64,000 nt of DNA, taken from assembly GCA_000696115.1 (NCBI GenBank), contig JJOH01000092.1, positions 186,001 to 250,000 on the forward strand, given 5' to 3'. A program made the translations under genes and the position numbers. Below the pieces are notes generated by a model that was not told the origin of the DNA, did no database searches, and saw only the letters and a program-made list of their open reading frames with translations. This document shows, piece by piece, positions 15,809 through 23,472 of the stretch. Each line of letters opens with the position of its first letter. Within the stretch, counting starts at the first letter, position 1. The DNA comes from Streptomyces olindensis (lineage in GTDB: Bacteria > Actinomycetota > Actinomycetes > Streptomycetales > Streptomycetaceae).

Positions 15809-16642
15809 CTACTGCTGCTTGCCCTCCATGGCCAGCAGCTCCTCGTTCGGGATGGCCCCGCCGAAGCGCCGGTCCCGGGAGGCGAACTCCAGGCACGCCC
15901 GCCACAGGTCACGCCGGTCGAAGTCCGGCCACAGCACGTCCTGGAAGACCATCTCGGCGTAGGCGCTCTGCCAGATCAGGTAGTTCGAGGTGCGCTGCTC
16001 GCCGCTCGGGCGCAGGAACAGGTCCACGTCCGGCATGTCCGGGTAGTACATGTACTTCGCGAAGGTCTTCTCGTTGACCTTCGACGGGTCGAGCTTCCCG
16101 GACCGCACGTCCTCCGCCAGCGCCTGCGCCGCGTCCGCGATCTCGGCACGGCCCCCGTAGTTCATGCAGAAGTACAGGGTCAGCCGGTCGTTGCCCTTGG
16201 TCTGCTCCTGGGCGATCTGGAGCTCCTTCGCGACGGACCGCCACAGCTTCGGCATCCGCCCGACCCAGCGCACCCGGACCCCCAGCTCGTCGAGCTGGTC
16301 GCGGGTCTTGCGGATGAAGTCCCGGTTGAAGTTCATCAGGAAGCGCACCTCTTCGGGCGAGCGCTTCCAGTTCTCGGTGGAGAAGGCGTACAGGGAGATG
16401 GCGCCCACGCCCATCTCGATGGCGCCCTGCAGCACGTCCAGCACGCGCTCGGCGCCGACCTTGTGCCCCTCGGTGCGCGGCAGCCCGCGGTCCTTGGCCC
16501 AGCGGCCGTTGCCGTCCATGACGATCGCCACATGCTGCGGTACGAGCTCCCCGGGAAGCTTCGGCGGCCGCGCGCCGGACGGGTGCGGCTCCGGCGTCCT
16601 GTACTCCCGGCGCTGCCGCCCCAGGATCCCGCGTACGGCCAT
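15809..16642 (-). CDS. uppS: Isoprenyl (undecaprenyl) diphosphate synthase
   Basis: Cis-prenyltransferase making the C55 lipid carrier precursor for peptidoglycan and other envelope polymers. The 277-residue protein carries the catalytic HVAIVMDGNGRWAK motif (Asp-Gly-Asn-Gly-Arg-Trp, about residues 37-50), LYAFSTENWKR, and the C-terminal DLFLRPSGEQRTSNYLIWQSAYAE (read in parts). The N-terminal 30-residue basic extension is common in actinobacteria. It follows recO on the same strand, about 45 bp apart, a conserved actinobacterial order. Confidence 0.96.
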   Translation of the reverse strand: MAVRGILGRQRREYRTPEPHPSGARPPKLPGELVPQHVAIVMDGNGRWAKDRGLPRTEGHKVGAERVLDVLQGAIEMGVGAISLYAFSTENWKRSPEEVRFLMNFNRDFIRKTRDQLDELGVRVRWVGRMPKLWRSVAKELQIAQEQTKGNDRLTLYFCMNYGGRAEIADAAQALAEDVRSGKLDPSKVNEKTFAKYMYYPDMPDVDLFLRPSGEQRTSNYLIWQSAYAEMVFQDVLWPDFDRRDLWRACLEFASRDRRFGGAIPNEELLAMEGKQQ

Positions 16643-16657
16643 GTGTTTCTCGTCTCC

Positions 16658-16685
16658 TCGTGCTTGCTTGTCTCGTGCTTGCTTG
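16658..16685. repeat. Short 15-bp-period direct repeat between recO and uppS
   Basis: TCGTGCTTGCTTG occurs at 16658-16670 and again at 16673-16685, separated by TC. The copies fill most of the gap between the recO stop and uppS start, so they are part of the intercistronic leader. No function is evident; replication slippage could vary the copy number. Confidence 0.6.
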
Positions 16686-16687
16686 GC

Positions 16688-17434
16688 TTACTTCTCGACG
16701 TAGCGCAGCGAGCGCAGTTCGCGCTCCATGTGCCAGTGCAGATAGGCCGACACCAGCCCGCTGCCCTCCCGGACGTAGCGCGCCTCGCACGCGTCCGCGG
16801 TCTCCCAGTCTCCCGTAAGCAGGGCGCCGAGGAGTTCCAGGGCCTGGGGCGAGGGTACGACGCTGCCGGGCACCCGGCAGTCCACGCAGACGGAACCGCC
16901 CGAGGCGACCGAGAAGAAGCGGTTGGGCCCGGGCATTCCGCACTTCGCGCAGTCGGTGAAGCTGGGGGCGTATCCGTTGACGGCGAGGGACCGCAGCAGG
17001 AACGCGTCCAGCACGAGATGCGGCGCGTGCTCTCCCCGGGCGAGGGTGCGCAGCCCGCCCACGAGCAGCAGGTACTGCTGCACGGCCGGCTCCCCCTCGT
17101 GGTCGGTGAACCGTTCGGCGGTCTCCAGCATGGCGGTGCCGGCGGTGTACCGCGCGTAGTCACTCACGATGCCGCCGCCGTACGGCGCGAGGGTCTCGCT
17201 CTGCGTGCACAGCGGCAGGCCGCGGCCGACGAGCTCGCTGCCCTTCGCGAAGAACTGCACGTCGACGTGGGAGAAGGGTTCGAGGCGCGCACCGAACTTC
17301 GACTTCGTCCGGCGCACGCCCCGGGCCACGGCCCGTACCCGGCCGTGACCGCGTGTGAGCAGCGTGATGATCCGGTCCGCCTCACCCAGCTTCTGGGTGC
17401 GCAGCACGATGCCGTCGTCGCGGAACAGACTCAT
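16688..17434 (-). CDS. recO: DNA repair protein RecO
   Basis: A 248-residue RecF-pathway mediator that anneals single strands and helps load RecA. It shows the N-terminal OB-fold start MSLFRDDGIVLRTQKLGEADRI, GHGRVRAVARGVRRTKSKFG, a helical middle part, and a zinc-binding CAKCG...CVDC module (about residues 150-175). It starts at the ATG 17434. The downstream gene is uppS, and the pair is probably cotranscribed. Confidence 0.95.
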   Translation of the reverse strand: MSLFRDDGIVLRTQKLGEADRIITLLTRGHGRVRAVARGVRRTKSKFGARLEPFSHVDVQFFAKGSELVGRGLPLCTQSETLAPYGGGIVSDYARYTAGTAMLETAERFTDHEGEPAVQQYLLLVGGLRTLARGEHAPHLVLDAFLLRSLAVNGYAPSFTDCAKCGMPGPNRFFSVASGGSVCVDCRVPGSVVPSPQALELLGALLTGDWETADACEARYVREGSGLVSAYLHWHMERELRSLRYVEK

Positions 17435-17480
17435 GGGGCCATTCTCGCCTACGCGGCGACCTCCCGGCCCGCGAGGTGGG

Positions 17481-17696
17481 TCAAGGTACCTCCCCCCGAC
17501 TGCGTGCGTTGGCGTACGCGGTCGCCGCGCGCAGCCGCTCGGCCGGGGTGGCGTGCCGGACGGCGCCGGGGTCGGCGTCCCACTCCTTGCCGCCCCCGTA
17601 CGGCCTCAGCTGCACATAGGGCCCCTCATGCCCCATGACGATGCCGAGGCGTCCGCTGCGGGTGTCCACGACGTACGCGCCGACCGGGGGCTTCAT
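17481..17696 (-). CDS. Small conserved Streptomyces protein of unknown function
   Basis: A 71-residue protein starting MKPPVGAYVVDTRSGRLGIV with GHEGPYVQLRPYGGGKEWDAD in the middle and a helical, Arg/Ala-rich end. Small proteins of this type are, from memory, common in Streptomyces beside XRE regulators, but no such regulator lies next to this one. It overlaps the preceding small gene by ATGA. The function is unknown; the strand-rich N-terminal half could form a small beta-barrel-like domain. Confidence 0.7.
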   Translation of the reverse strand: MKPPVGAYVVDTRSGRLGIVMGHEGPYVQLRPYGGGKEWDADPGAVRHATPAERLRAATAYANARSRGEVP

Positions 17697-17899
17697 CGCA
17701 GCACCGCCGCGAGCCGCCGGGTGGTCTCCACGGTGCACCGGCCCAGTTCCACGAGCGGGCAGGGCGCTTTCCGCGCAAGACTCACCGGGTCGAGCCCGAG
17801 TGACGGCAGGATAATTCCGGCCTTGGCGAGTTCTGCCCGCAATTCTTTCACCGCATCCTCCGCTTCTTCGACGCAGAGCGCCGAGTGTCGTGCCTCCAC
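17693..17899 (-). CDS. Small hypothetical helical protein
   Basis: A 68-residue protein starting at a GTG (17899) with an AAGGAAGGGG site just upstream. The first half, EEAEDAVKELRAELAKAG, is an amphipathic helix with coiled-coil character; the rest contains two Cys. It is translationally coupled (ATGA) with the downstream 71-residue protein, so the two likely work together. No family was recognised. Confidence 0.65.
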   Translation of the reverse strand: MEARHSALCVEEAEDAVKELRAELAKAGIILPSLGLDPVSLARKAPCPLVELGRCTVETTRRLAAVLR

Positions 17900-18078
17900 C
17901 GTGCTCCCCTTCCTTTTGGGATTTCACTCTTCGCATCCCTGTGGTGACGCTCCGCGTCTACACTCGGGAAGGGTCTGTGCCCCTACAACTGCGGCGCGGC
18001 ACACAGGGGTTCGGCAATGGCCAACGGTTCCTGGGACTTTGGCCTGCGTTTTTTCCCAGGTCGTCGTGCGGGAAGCCG

Positions 18079-18594
18079 ATGGACCACAATCGGGCCGTGG
18101 ATGCGCGTATAACGGCGAAGAAGGCACGGCCGGACCGGCTGCCGGAACCGGAATGGTCCATGCGTCCGGCGGAACCGGCCGACGTCGAGCCGATAGCGGA
18201 ACTGCGGGCGGTGGTGATGCGCCCCGACCTGGAGCGGCTGGGCCGTTTCGACGAGCACCGGGTCAGGCAGCGCTTCCGCGACGGCTTCTCCCCGCGGCAC
18301 ACGTCGGTCATCCTGGCCGGCGGCGGCTTCGCGGGCAGCGTCGCGCTGCGCCCCGCCGAGGACTGCCACTGGCTGGAGCACTTCTACCTCGCCCCGGGCC
18401 TGCACGGCCGGGGCCTGGGCTCGGCCGTCCTGCGCACCCTGCTGGACGGGACGGACGCCACCGGCGCACTCGTCCGCCTGAACGTCCTGCGGGGCAGCTC
18501 GGCCCAACGCCTGTACGCCCGCCACGGCTTCACGGTCGAGAGCCAGGACCCGGTCGACGTCTTCATGCTGAGGCACCCGGCGGACAAGCCCTAG
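18079..18594 (+). CDS. GNAT-family N-acetyltransferase
   Basis: A 171-residue acetyltransferase. The GNAT fold begins at MRPAEPADVEPIAELRAV (about residue 29), and the acetyl-CoA-binding motif is LAPGLHGRGLGSAVLRTLLD (about residues 100-120), followed by LNVLRGSSAQRLYARHGF, the usual final strand region. The first 28 residues are charged and could be an artefact of choosing the ATG at 18079; the Met at residue 29 is an alternative start. The substrate is unknown. It diverges from the two small genes at 17481-17899. Confidence 0.85.
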   Translation: MDHNRAVDARITAKKARPDRLPEPEWSMRPAEPADVEPIAELRAVVMRPDLERLGRFDEHRVRQRFRDGFSPRHTSVILAGGGFAGSVALRPAEDCHWLEHFYLAPGLHGRGLGSAVLRTLLDGTDATGALVRLNVLRGSSAQRLYARHGFTVESQDPVDVFMLRHPADKP

Positions 18595-18688
18595 GCCCCC
18601 GGCCCGTTGCCCCGATCCGTCCAGCGGCCGATGACCGGGCGGCAGCCGGCGTGGGAAAGTCCCCGTACCGCCTCACGAAAGGGATTCC

Positions 18689-19171
18689 ATGTCCTACCCG
18701 GAGCCGCGTTACCTGGGCGAGAACGGTGAGATCAACGCCGTGTTCAGGTCGGCCGACACCCCGCCCGACGTCGTCTCGCCGGGCGGCACCACCACCCACT
18801 ACCTCGCGAGCCACGCCTCCACGGGAGGGGAGTTCGGGCTGTACAAGGTGGACCTGGGGCCGAAGGCGCCGGGTGCGAAGACGCACTTCCACCGGAGCAT
18901 TTCCGAGTCCTTCTACGTGCTGTCCGGCGAGATCGAGCTGTACGACGGCGAGCGCTGGGTCACCGGGCGGCAGGGCGATTTCCTGTACGTGCCGGTCGGC
19001 GGGCTGCACGCGTTCCGGAACGACAGCGACGACCCCGTCTCCATGCTGATGCTGTTCTCGCCGGGCGCCCCGCGCGAGGAGTACTTCGAGCGGGTCGCCG
19101 AGTTCGCGCGGCGCGGCGGGGAGGAACTCCGGGAGTTCCAGGTGCGGCACGACAGCTTCTTCATCCAGTAG
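18689..19171 (+). CDS. Cupin-domain protein
   Basis: A 160-residue single-domain cupin. Motif 1 reads KTHFHRSISESFYVLSGEIELYDG (split: His, His and Glu metal ligands, about residues 65-80), and motif 2 reads GDFLYVPVGGLHAFRNDS with the last His. An acidic helical end follows. A beta-barrel metal-binding enzyme or sensor is likely; the substrate is unknown. It is followed by a short hairpin and then the secreted protease. Confidence 0.88.
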   Translation: MSYPEPRYLGENGEINAVFRSADTPPDVVSPGGTTTHYLASHASTGGEFGLYKVDLGPKAPGAKTHFHRSISESFYVLSGEIELYDGERWVTGRQGDFLYVPVGGLHAFRNDSDDPVSMLMLFSPGAPREEYFERVAEFARRGGEELREFQVRHDSFFIQ

Positions 19172-19184
19172 GGGGTAAACCCCC
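19171..19184 (+). terminator. Short hairpin after the cupin gene
   Basis: GGGGG (19171-19175) and CCCCC (19180-19184) pair around TAAA, starting at the last base of the cupin stop codon. Five pairs make it only a weak terminator candidate. Confidence 0.4.
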
Positions 19185-19243
19185 TGAGATATCCGGCAGT
19201 TGCCCGGATGTGGAGCGGGGCGGGGAGCCGTCAGGCTCGGGGC

Positions 19244-20734
19244 ATGAAACCGATCACGCGCAATGCCTCACTGCTGGCGGCCTCCGCCGTCCTGGTCGGG
19301 CTCGCGGTCCCGCTGACCGCGTCCGCGGACGAGCCCCCGGCCGCCGTGCCTCCCGCGCTCGCCTGGACCGACTGCGAGGGCAGCGGCCTCGACCCCAGAC
19401 AGCGGTGCGCCACCGTGGACGTCCCCATGGACCACTCCGACCCCGACGGCCGGACGATCGAGATCGCCGTCTCCCGCATCCCCGCCGAGAAGCCCTCGGC
19501 GCGCCGGGGCACGCTGTTACTCATCCCGGGCGGCCCCGGCGGCCACAGCCTCCGCGACCCGTCCGGCAAGGGGCAGCAGCTGCCGCAGAAGGTGCGGGAC
19601 GCCTACGACCTCGTCGGGTTCGCGCCGCGCGGCATGGCGCCCTCCACCGCTGTCGACTGCGAGCTCGACCCCGCCGACCTCAGCATGACCAAACGGCTGC
19701 CCTGGCCGGGCACGGACGGTTCCGTCGCCGGGAACCTGGCCACGGCACGGCGTACGGCCGAGGCCTGCGCCCGCAACGGCGGCGAGCTGATCCGGCACAT
19801 CAGCACCGCCAACGAGGCCCGCGACCTCGACCGCGTCCGGGCCGCCCTCGGCGAGCGGAAGATCTCCGCCTGGGGCGTCTCGTACGGCACGTACGTCGGC
19901 GCCGTCTACAGCCAGTTGTTCCCGCACCGTACCGACCGCATCGTGCTGGACAGCAACAACGACCCGGACCCCACCCGTGTCACCCGCGGCTGGCTCGCCG
20001 CCTTCGAGACCGGCGTCGAGGACAACTTCCCCGAGTTCGCGCGGTGGGCGTCCCGGCCCGGCAATCCGTACCGGGTGGCCGGAACGCCCGCCGAGGTCCG
20101 CTCCGGCTTCCTGAGCCTGGCGGCCCGCCTGGACCGCGAGCCCCTCCCCTGGCCCGGCGCGAACCCGCCCCGGCTCGACGGCAACGCACTGCGCCAGACC
20201 ATGCTGACCAACCTCTACGACCCCGACGACTACCCGGTCCTGGCGAAGGCGATCCTGGCCGCCCGCGAGGGCACCGTGCCGCCCGCGCCGGAGTCCCCGC
20301 CCGAGTCGGTGCTGCAGAACGCGGCCGCGGTCGGCGTCGGCACGATCTGCAACGACGTCGACTGGCCCGAGTCCGCCGCCGCGTACCAGAGGGACGTCGA
20401 CGAGAGCCGGGTGACGCACCCGCTGACCGCGGGCATGCCGCGCGGGCCGATGGTGTGCGCCGCCTGGCCGTTCACGCCCAAGGAGCCGGCCGTCCGGGTC
20501 ACCGACCGCGGGCCGTCCAACATCCTGCTCGTGCAGAACGAGCGGGATGTCGCCACCCCGCTCAGCGGTGCGCTGAAGCTCCGCCGGGCGCTCGGAGACC
20601 GGGCCGTCATGGTCACCGTCAACTCCACCGGCCACGACGCCTACCTCGCCAACGGCAACGCCTGCGGCGACCGGACCGTCTCCCGCTTCCTGGCCACCGG
20701 GAAGCGGCCCGGATCCGACCTGTACTGCGCGTGA
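19244..20734 (+). CDS. Secreted alpha/beta-hydrolase peptidase, TAP-like
   Basis: A 496-residue exported peptidase of the S33 family, like Streptomyces tripeptidyl aminopeptidases. A Sec signal peptide ends near PLTASADEPP (cleavage about residue 28). The oxyanion motif LLIPGGPGGHS is followed by the nucleophile Ser in WGVSYGTYVG (about residue 212), the Asp in LVQNERDVATPL and the His in NSTGHDAYLANG, the last two within the C-terminal TAP-like domain. Eight or more Cys suggest disulfides, as expected outside the cell. The ATG at 19244 begins a clean signal peptide. Confidence 0.92.
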   Translation: MKPITRNASLLAASAVLVGLAVPLTASADEPPAAVPPALAWTDCEGSGLDPRQRCATVDVPMDHSDPDGRTIEIAVSRIPAEKPSARRGTLLLIPGGPGGHSLRDPSGKGQQLPQKVRDAYDLVGFAPRGMAPSTAVDCELDPADLSMTKRLPWPGTDGSVAGNLATARRTAEACARNGGELIRHISTANEARDLDRVRAALGERKISAWGVSYGTYVGAVYSQLFPHRTDRIVLDSNNDPDPTRVTRGWLAAFETGVEDNFPEFARWASRPGNPYRVAGTPAEVRSGFLSLAARLDREPLPWPGANPPRLDGNALRQTMLTNLYDPDDYPVLAKAILAAREGTVPPAPESPPESVLQNAAAVGVGTICNDVDWPESAAAYQRDVDESRVTHPLTAGMPRGPMVCAAWPFTPKEPAVRVTDRGPSNILLVQNERDVATPLSGALKLRRALGDRAVMVTVNSTGHDAYLANGNACGDRTVSRFLATGKRPGSDLYCA

Positions 20735-20736
20735 CG

Positions 20737-21888
20737 TCAGCGGTGGCCCGCCGCCCCGTACCGGCGGGCCACCGCGTGGAACGCCTCCTTCGGCTCCCAG
20801 TGCCAGCCGGAGGCGGGGTCGTCCGGGCGGTCCTTGACGGCCTTCGTGATGGCGTACGTCGCCATGTCGAGGTCGAGGCGGGGCTCGTCCGGGCGGTGCG
20901 GGGCGTCGGCGCTGACGAACTCGAAGACCATCGCCGCGTACAGGCCCATCGACGTGAAGACGTCAAGCAGTTCGCCCAGGTACGCGGCCTGGACGCGCTC
21001 GCTGCGGACGAGGTCGCCCTTGATCTCCGGCGGCTCCTTGTCGTAGTCGACGACGTCCCAGCCCATGCCGCCGGTCTCGGGGGCGCCGACGTAGGCGCAC
21101 GTGCCGAACTCGGTGATGGCGAGCGGCTTGCCCCAGCGCAGGTACCGCTTCAGCTCGCGGACGTGGTCGGACCGCTTCTCGAAGTGGGAGTAGTAGTCGA
21201 TGCCGACGATGTCGAAGAGGCTCCAGTCCGGGTCGTCGATGGACTGGGCGGCGGCGTAGCTGAGGTTGCCCCCGAAGACGGAGCGGCCGGTCCGCGCGGC
21301 CTTCGCCGTGAAGTCGGCGAGCCGGCGCATCGTCCGCGGCCAGTCGACCGTGCCGTTCTGCAGGTTCCTGATCCGCTCCAGGACCGTCTCGCCCGGCAGG
21401 ATGCCGGGGACGAACAGCCAGAACTCGCAGCCGACGCTGAGGTCGACGCTCGCGCCCTGCCGCCGCAGCCGCTCCGCGAACCGGCCGGTCTCGGCGAGGT
21501 GCTCCAGGATGTCCCGCTGCGGGGCGTCCCCGAGGGTCGGCTGCAGCCACACGTGCAGCCCGCGTTCGGCGGCTTCGGCGGCGGTGGCGGTGAGCCGCTC
21601 GACGCCGTCCCCCGTGACGTCGATGGTGTCGGCGTGCAGGTCGTCACGGATGGCCCGCACATCGGCCCGCATCCGGTGAGCGCTCCACGCGGTCCCCGGC
21701 GTCTCCCCCGCTCCGACCGTGTAGACGACGCCCCGCCTGCGCAGCTCCCCGCTGCCGTGCCGGGCGTCCGCCGCCCGGGCCCGTCCCACCGGTGCGGCCG
21801 CCCCCGCGACCCCGACCGCGGCCGCGCCGGCCAGGAACCGCGCCCGGCTGATGCCCTTCGCCTGCTTGCTCCCCGTGGTCTCTGCCAT
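20737..21888 (-). CDS. Exported TIM-barrel (glycoside-hydrolase-like) protein of unknown function
   Basis: A 383-residue protein with an N-terminal export signal (SRARFLAGAAAVGVAGAAAP; Tat-like spacing but without twin arginines) and a barrel resembling glycoside hydrolases: FDIVGIDYYSHF and AITEFGTCAYVG look like strand ends with acidic catalytic residues (Glu in ITEFG). Homologues in Streptomyces have been loosely named abortive-infection proteins, from memory; the sequence gives no support for that. The GTG at 21897 is an alternative start. It converges on the secreted peptidase gene, with 2 bp between the stops. Confidence 0.7.
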   Translation of the reverse strand: MAETTGSKQAKGISRARFLAGAAAVGVAGAAAPVGRARAADARHGSGELRRRGVVYTVGAGETPGTAWSAHRMRADVRAIRDDLHADTIDVTGDGVERLTATAAEAAERGLHVWLQPTLGDAPQRDILEHLAETGRFAERLRRQGASVDLSVGCEFWLFVPGILPGETVLERIRNLQNGTVDWPRTMRRLADFTAKAARTGRSVFGGNLSYAAAQSIDDPDWSLFDIVGIDYYSHFEKRSDHVRELKRYLRWGKPLAITEFGTCAYVGAPETGGMGWDVVDYDKEPPEIKGDLVRSERVQAAYLGELLDVFTSMGLYAAMVFEFVSADAPHRPDEPRLDLDMATYAITKAVKDRPDDPASGWHWEPKEAFHAVARRYGAAGHR

Positions 21889-21983
21889 GCCTCTCACTGT
21901 GGCGAGGCGGGCGCCGGTCCGCTGTCGGCCGTCGGTCTACGGCGGCGCGACCAAGGTATGAGGTGTCCTGCCGAAGGAGGGGC

Positions 21984-22433
21984 TCACCCCTCGGCGAAGC
22001 GGCGTACGTACCGCCGCTGCCAGGGCGTTTCCACCGCGTGCCGGTCGTAGTGCCGGCGGACGTACGCCACCGCCTCCTCGCCGGGGACGCCGTCCAGGAC
22101 CGCGAGGCAGGCCAGGGCCGTGCCCGTGCGCCCCCGTCCGCCCCCGCAGGCGATCTCCACGCGCTCCCCGGCGGCCCGCTCCCACGCCACCAGCAGGGCC
22201 GTGCGGGCGGCCGCCCGGTCCGCCGGGAGCCGGAAGTCGGGCCAGCGGATCCAGCCCCACTCCCAGGGCACCTCGGGCGGCTGCCTGCCGAGCAGGTAGA
22301 GGCCGTAGGAGGGTAGGGGCGCGGTGGCGTCCAGGGGGCGGCGGAGGCCTCGCCCCCGCACGGCCCGGCCGGACGGCAGCCGCAGGACACCGGCGTCGCT
22401 CTCACTCCACAGTTCGCCCACGCCCGTCATCAT
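21984..22433 (-). CDS. Dual-specificity/tyrosine phosphatase-like protein
   Basis: A 149-residue protein with IACGGGRGRTGTALACLAVLDG near residue 95, a CX5R phosphatase loop (Cys, five residues, Arg, Thr), though the usual preceding His is Ala. Downstream EEAVAYVRRHYDRHAVETPWQRRYV resembles the helix that closes small protein phosphatases. The general-acid Asp may lie in WIRWPDFRLP. It starts at one of two adjacent Met codons. The substrate is unknown; standalone phosphatases of this type are common in Streptomyces. Confidence 0.8.
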   Translation of the reverse strand: MMTGVGELWSESDAGVLRLPSGRAVRGRGLRRPLDATAPLPSYGLYLLGRQPPEVPWEWGWIRWPDFRLPADRAAARTALLVAWERAAGERVEIACGGGRGRTGTALACLAVLDGVPGEEAVAYVRRHYDRHAVETPWQRRYVRRFAEG

Positions 22434-22463
22434 CCCCCGCGGTCGCCGGGCGGGGCGCGGAAA

Positions 22464-23204
22464 TCAGCCCACTCCCCGTGACTGCTCCGCCGCCCGCGCC
22501 TCGATCCCCCGGAAGTGGACGGCCATGGCCCGCTGCGCCCCCTCCGCGTCGCGGGCGCGCAGCGCCCTGACGATGTCGCGGTGGCGGCGGGCGGTCGTCT
22601 CGGGGGACGGCTCGTCGGGCCGGCCGCGGGCGCCGGAGACCCGGCGGAAGACCGTCCAGAAGGCGGCGAGGAGCTGCGGCACGAGGTCGTTGCCGAGGGA
22701 GGCGTACAGGACCTCGTGGAACTCGCGGTCGAGGTCGGAGAAGGAGCGGCCCGGGCCCGCGCTGTCCGCGCCGCCGGTGCCGGTGCCGGTGCCGGCGGCC
22801 GACTCCATCCGGGCCACCACGTCCTCCAGCGTGTCCAGTTCCGCCTCGGTGACCGTCGCGGCCACCCGGCGGATCAACCCCACCTCCAGCACCTCGCGGA
22901 CCTGGAGGATCTCGGCGAGGGCGGCGGTGTCGTCGTCGTGCCGGGCCAGGGTGCGGAAGGTCAGGCCGTCGACGAGCGGGGTGAGGGAGGCCCGGCCGAC
23001 GTAGGTGCCGTAGCCGTGTCTGATCTCGACGATGTCGAGGGCCTGGAGGGCCTTGAGGGCCTCGCGGACGGAGTTGCGGCTGACGCCGAGGGCGTCCATC
23101 AGCTCGGCCTCGGTGGGCAGCGGCGCGCCGGCGGTGAGTCTGCGGTCGAGGATGAGCTGCACGACCTGGCGCTGTATCCGGCTGGTCCTGGGCTCCTCGG
23201 ACAT
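22464..23204 (-). CDS. GntR-family regulator, FadR subfamily (FCD domain); candidate NanR-like
   Basis: A 246-residue repressor. The winged helix reads AGAPLPTEAELMDALGVSRNSVREALKAL (about residues 24-53), the classic GntR pattern; the C-terminal FCD domain shows FSDLDREFHEVLYASLGND and ARRHRDIVRALRARDAEGAQRAMAVHF (His residues for the metal site). It diverges from a binding protein/permease/lyase operon, so it probably senses a metabolite of that pathway. FadR-type NanR controls sialic acid genes in other actinobacteria, which is the basis for the suggestion. The start at 23204 was chosen; 23213 is possible. Confidence 0.9.
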   Translation of the reverse strand: MSEEPRTSRIQRQVVQLILDRRLTAGAPLPTEAELMDALGVSRNSVREALKALQALDIVEIRHGYGTYVGRASLTPLVDGLTFRTLARHDDDTAALAEILQVREVLEVGLIRRVAATVTEAELDTLEDVVARMESAAGTGTGTGGADSAGPGRSFSDLDREFHEVLYASLGNDLVPQLLAAFWTVFRRVSGARGRPDEPSPETTARRHRDIVRALRARDAEGAQRAMAVHFRGIEARAAEQSRGVG

Positions 23205-23249
23205 GCGCCGCATCGTACGCGCCCCGGACGTCCCACGTCCCACCTCTGG

Positions 23250-23264
23250 CGGTACCCGGTACCG
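23250..23264. promoter_or_regulatory. 15-bp palindrome in the GntR/transporter intergenic region
   Basis: CGGTACC (23250-23256) and GGTACCG (23258-23264) are mirror arms around one central C. It lies 46 bp upstream of the regulator start. The nonamer ACCTCTGGC directly precedes it (23242-23250) and recurs at 23318-23326. Operator function is inferred from symmetry and position only. Confidence 0.45.
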
Positions 23265-23310
23265 GACCGTCCCTGATAAGCCGTCAACTCACCCCATTTC
23301 ACAGCGCCAT

Positions 23311-23321
23311 TGGTCCGACCT
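23311..23321. promoter_or_regulatory. FadR-type GntR operator candidate
   Basis: TGGTCCGACCT matches the FadR-subfamily consensus TGGTnnGACCA at ten of eleven positions. It lies about 30 bp upstream of the -35 element of the transporter operon and is probably bound by the divergently encoded GntR protein. Confidence 0.5.
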
Positions 23322-23351
23322 CTGGCAGATACGCCATTCGTGTGCGATCCC

Positions 23352-23380
23352 TTGACCGCCCCCACGGGCGCTCCTATGGT
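23352..23380 (+). promoter_or_regulatory. Candidate promoter of the binding-protein/lyase operon
   Basis: TTGACC (23352-23357) and TATGGT (23375-23380) are separated by 17 bases, a good housekeeping-type promoter. The predicted start near 23387 would leave a leader of about 85 bases before the GTG of the binding-protein gene, which has a GGAGGA site. Confidence 0.55.
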
Positions 23381-23472
23381 CGCGCTGACCGCAGGACGTA
23401 GGACGTCGTATCTCCTCAGCTCTTCCCCTTTCCAGGCCTCTCCGCTTTCCAGACCTCTCCGCTGGAGGACCC

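Noticed and set aside
19210..22050. 946-residue open frame through the peptidase and TIM-barrel genes
   Set aside because: Arg/Pro/Gly-rich with no domain; the real coding frames are clear from signal peptides and catalytic motifs.
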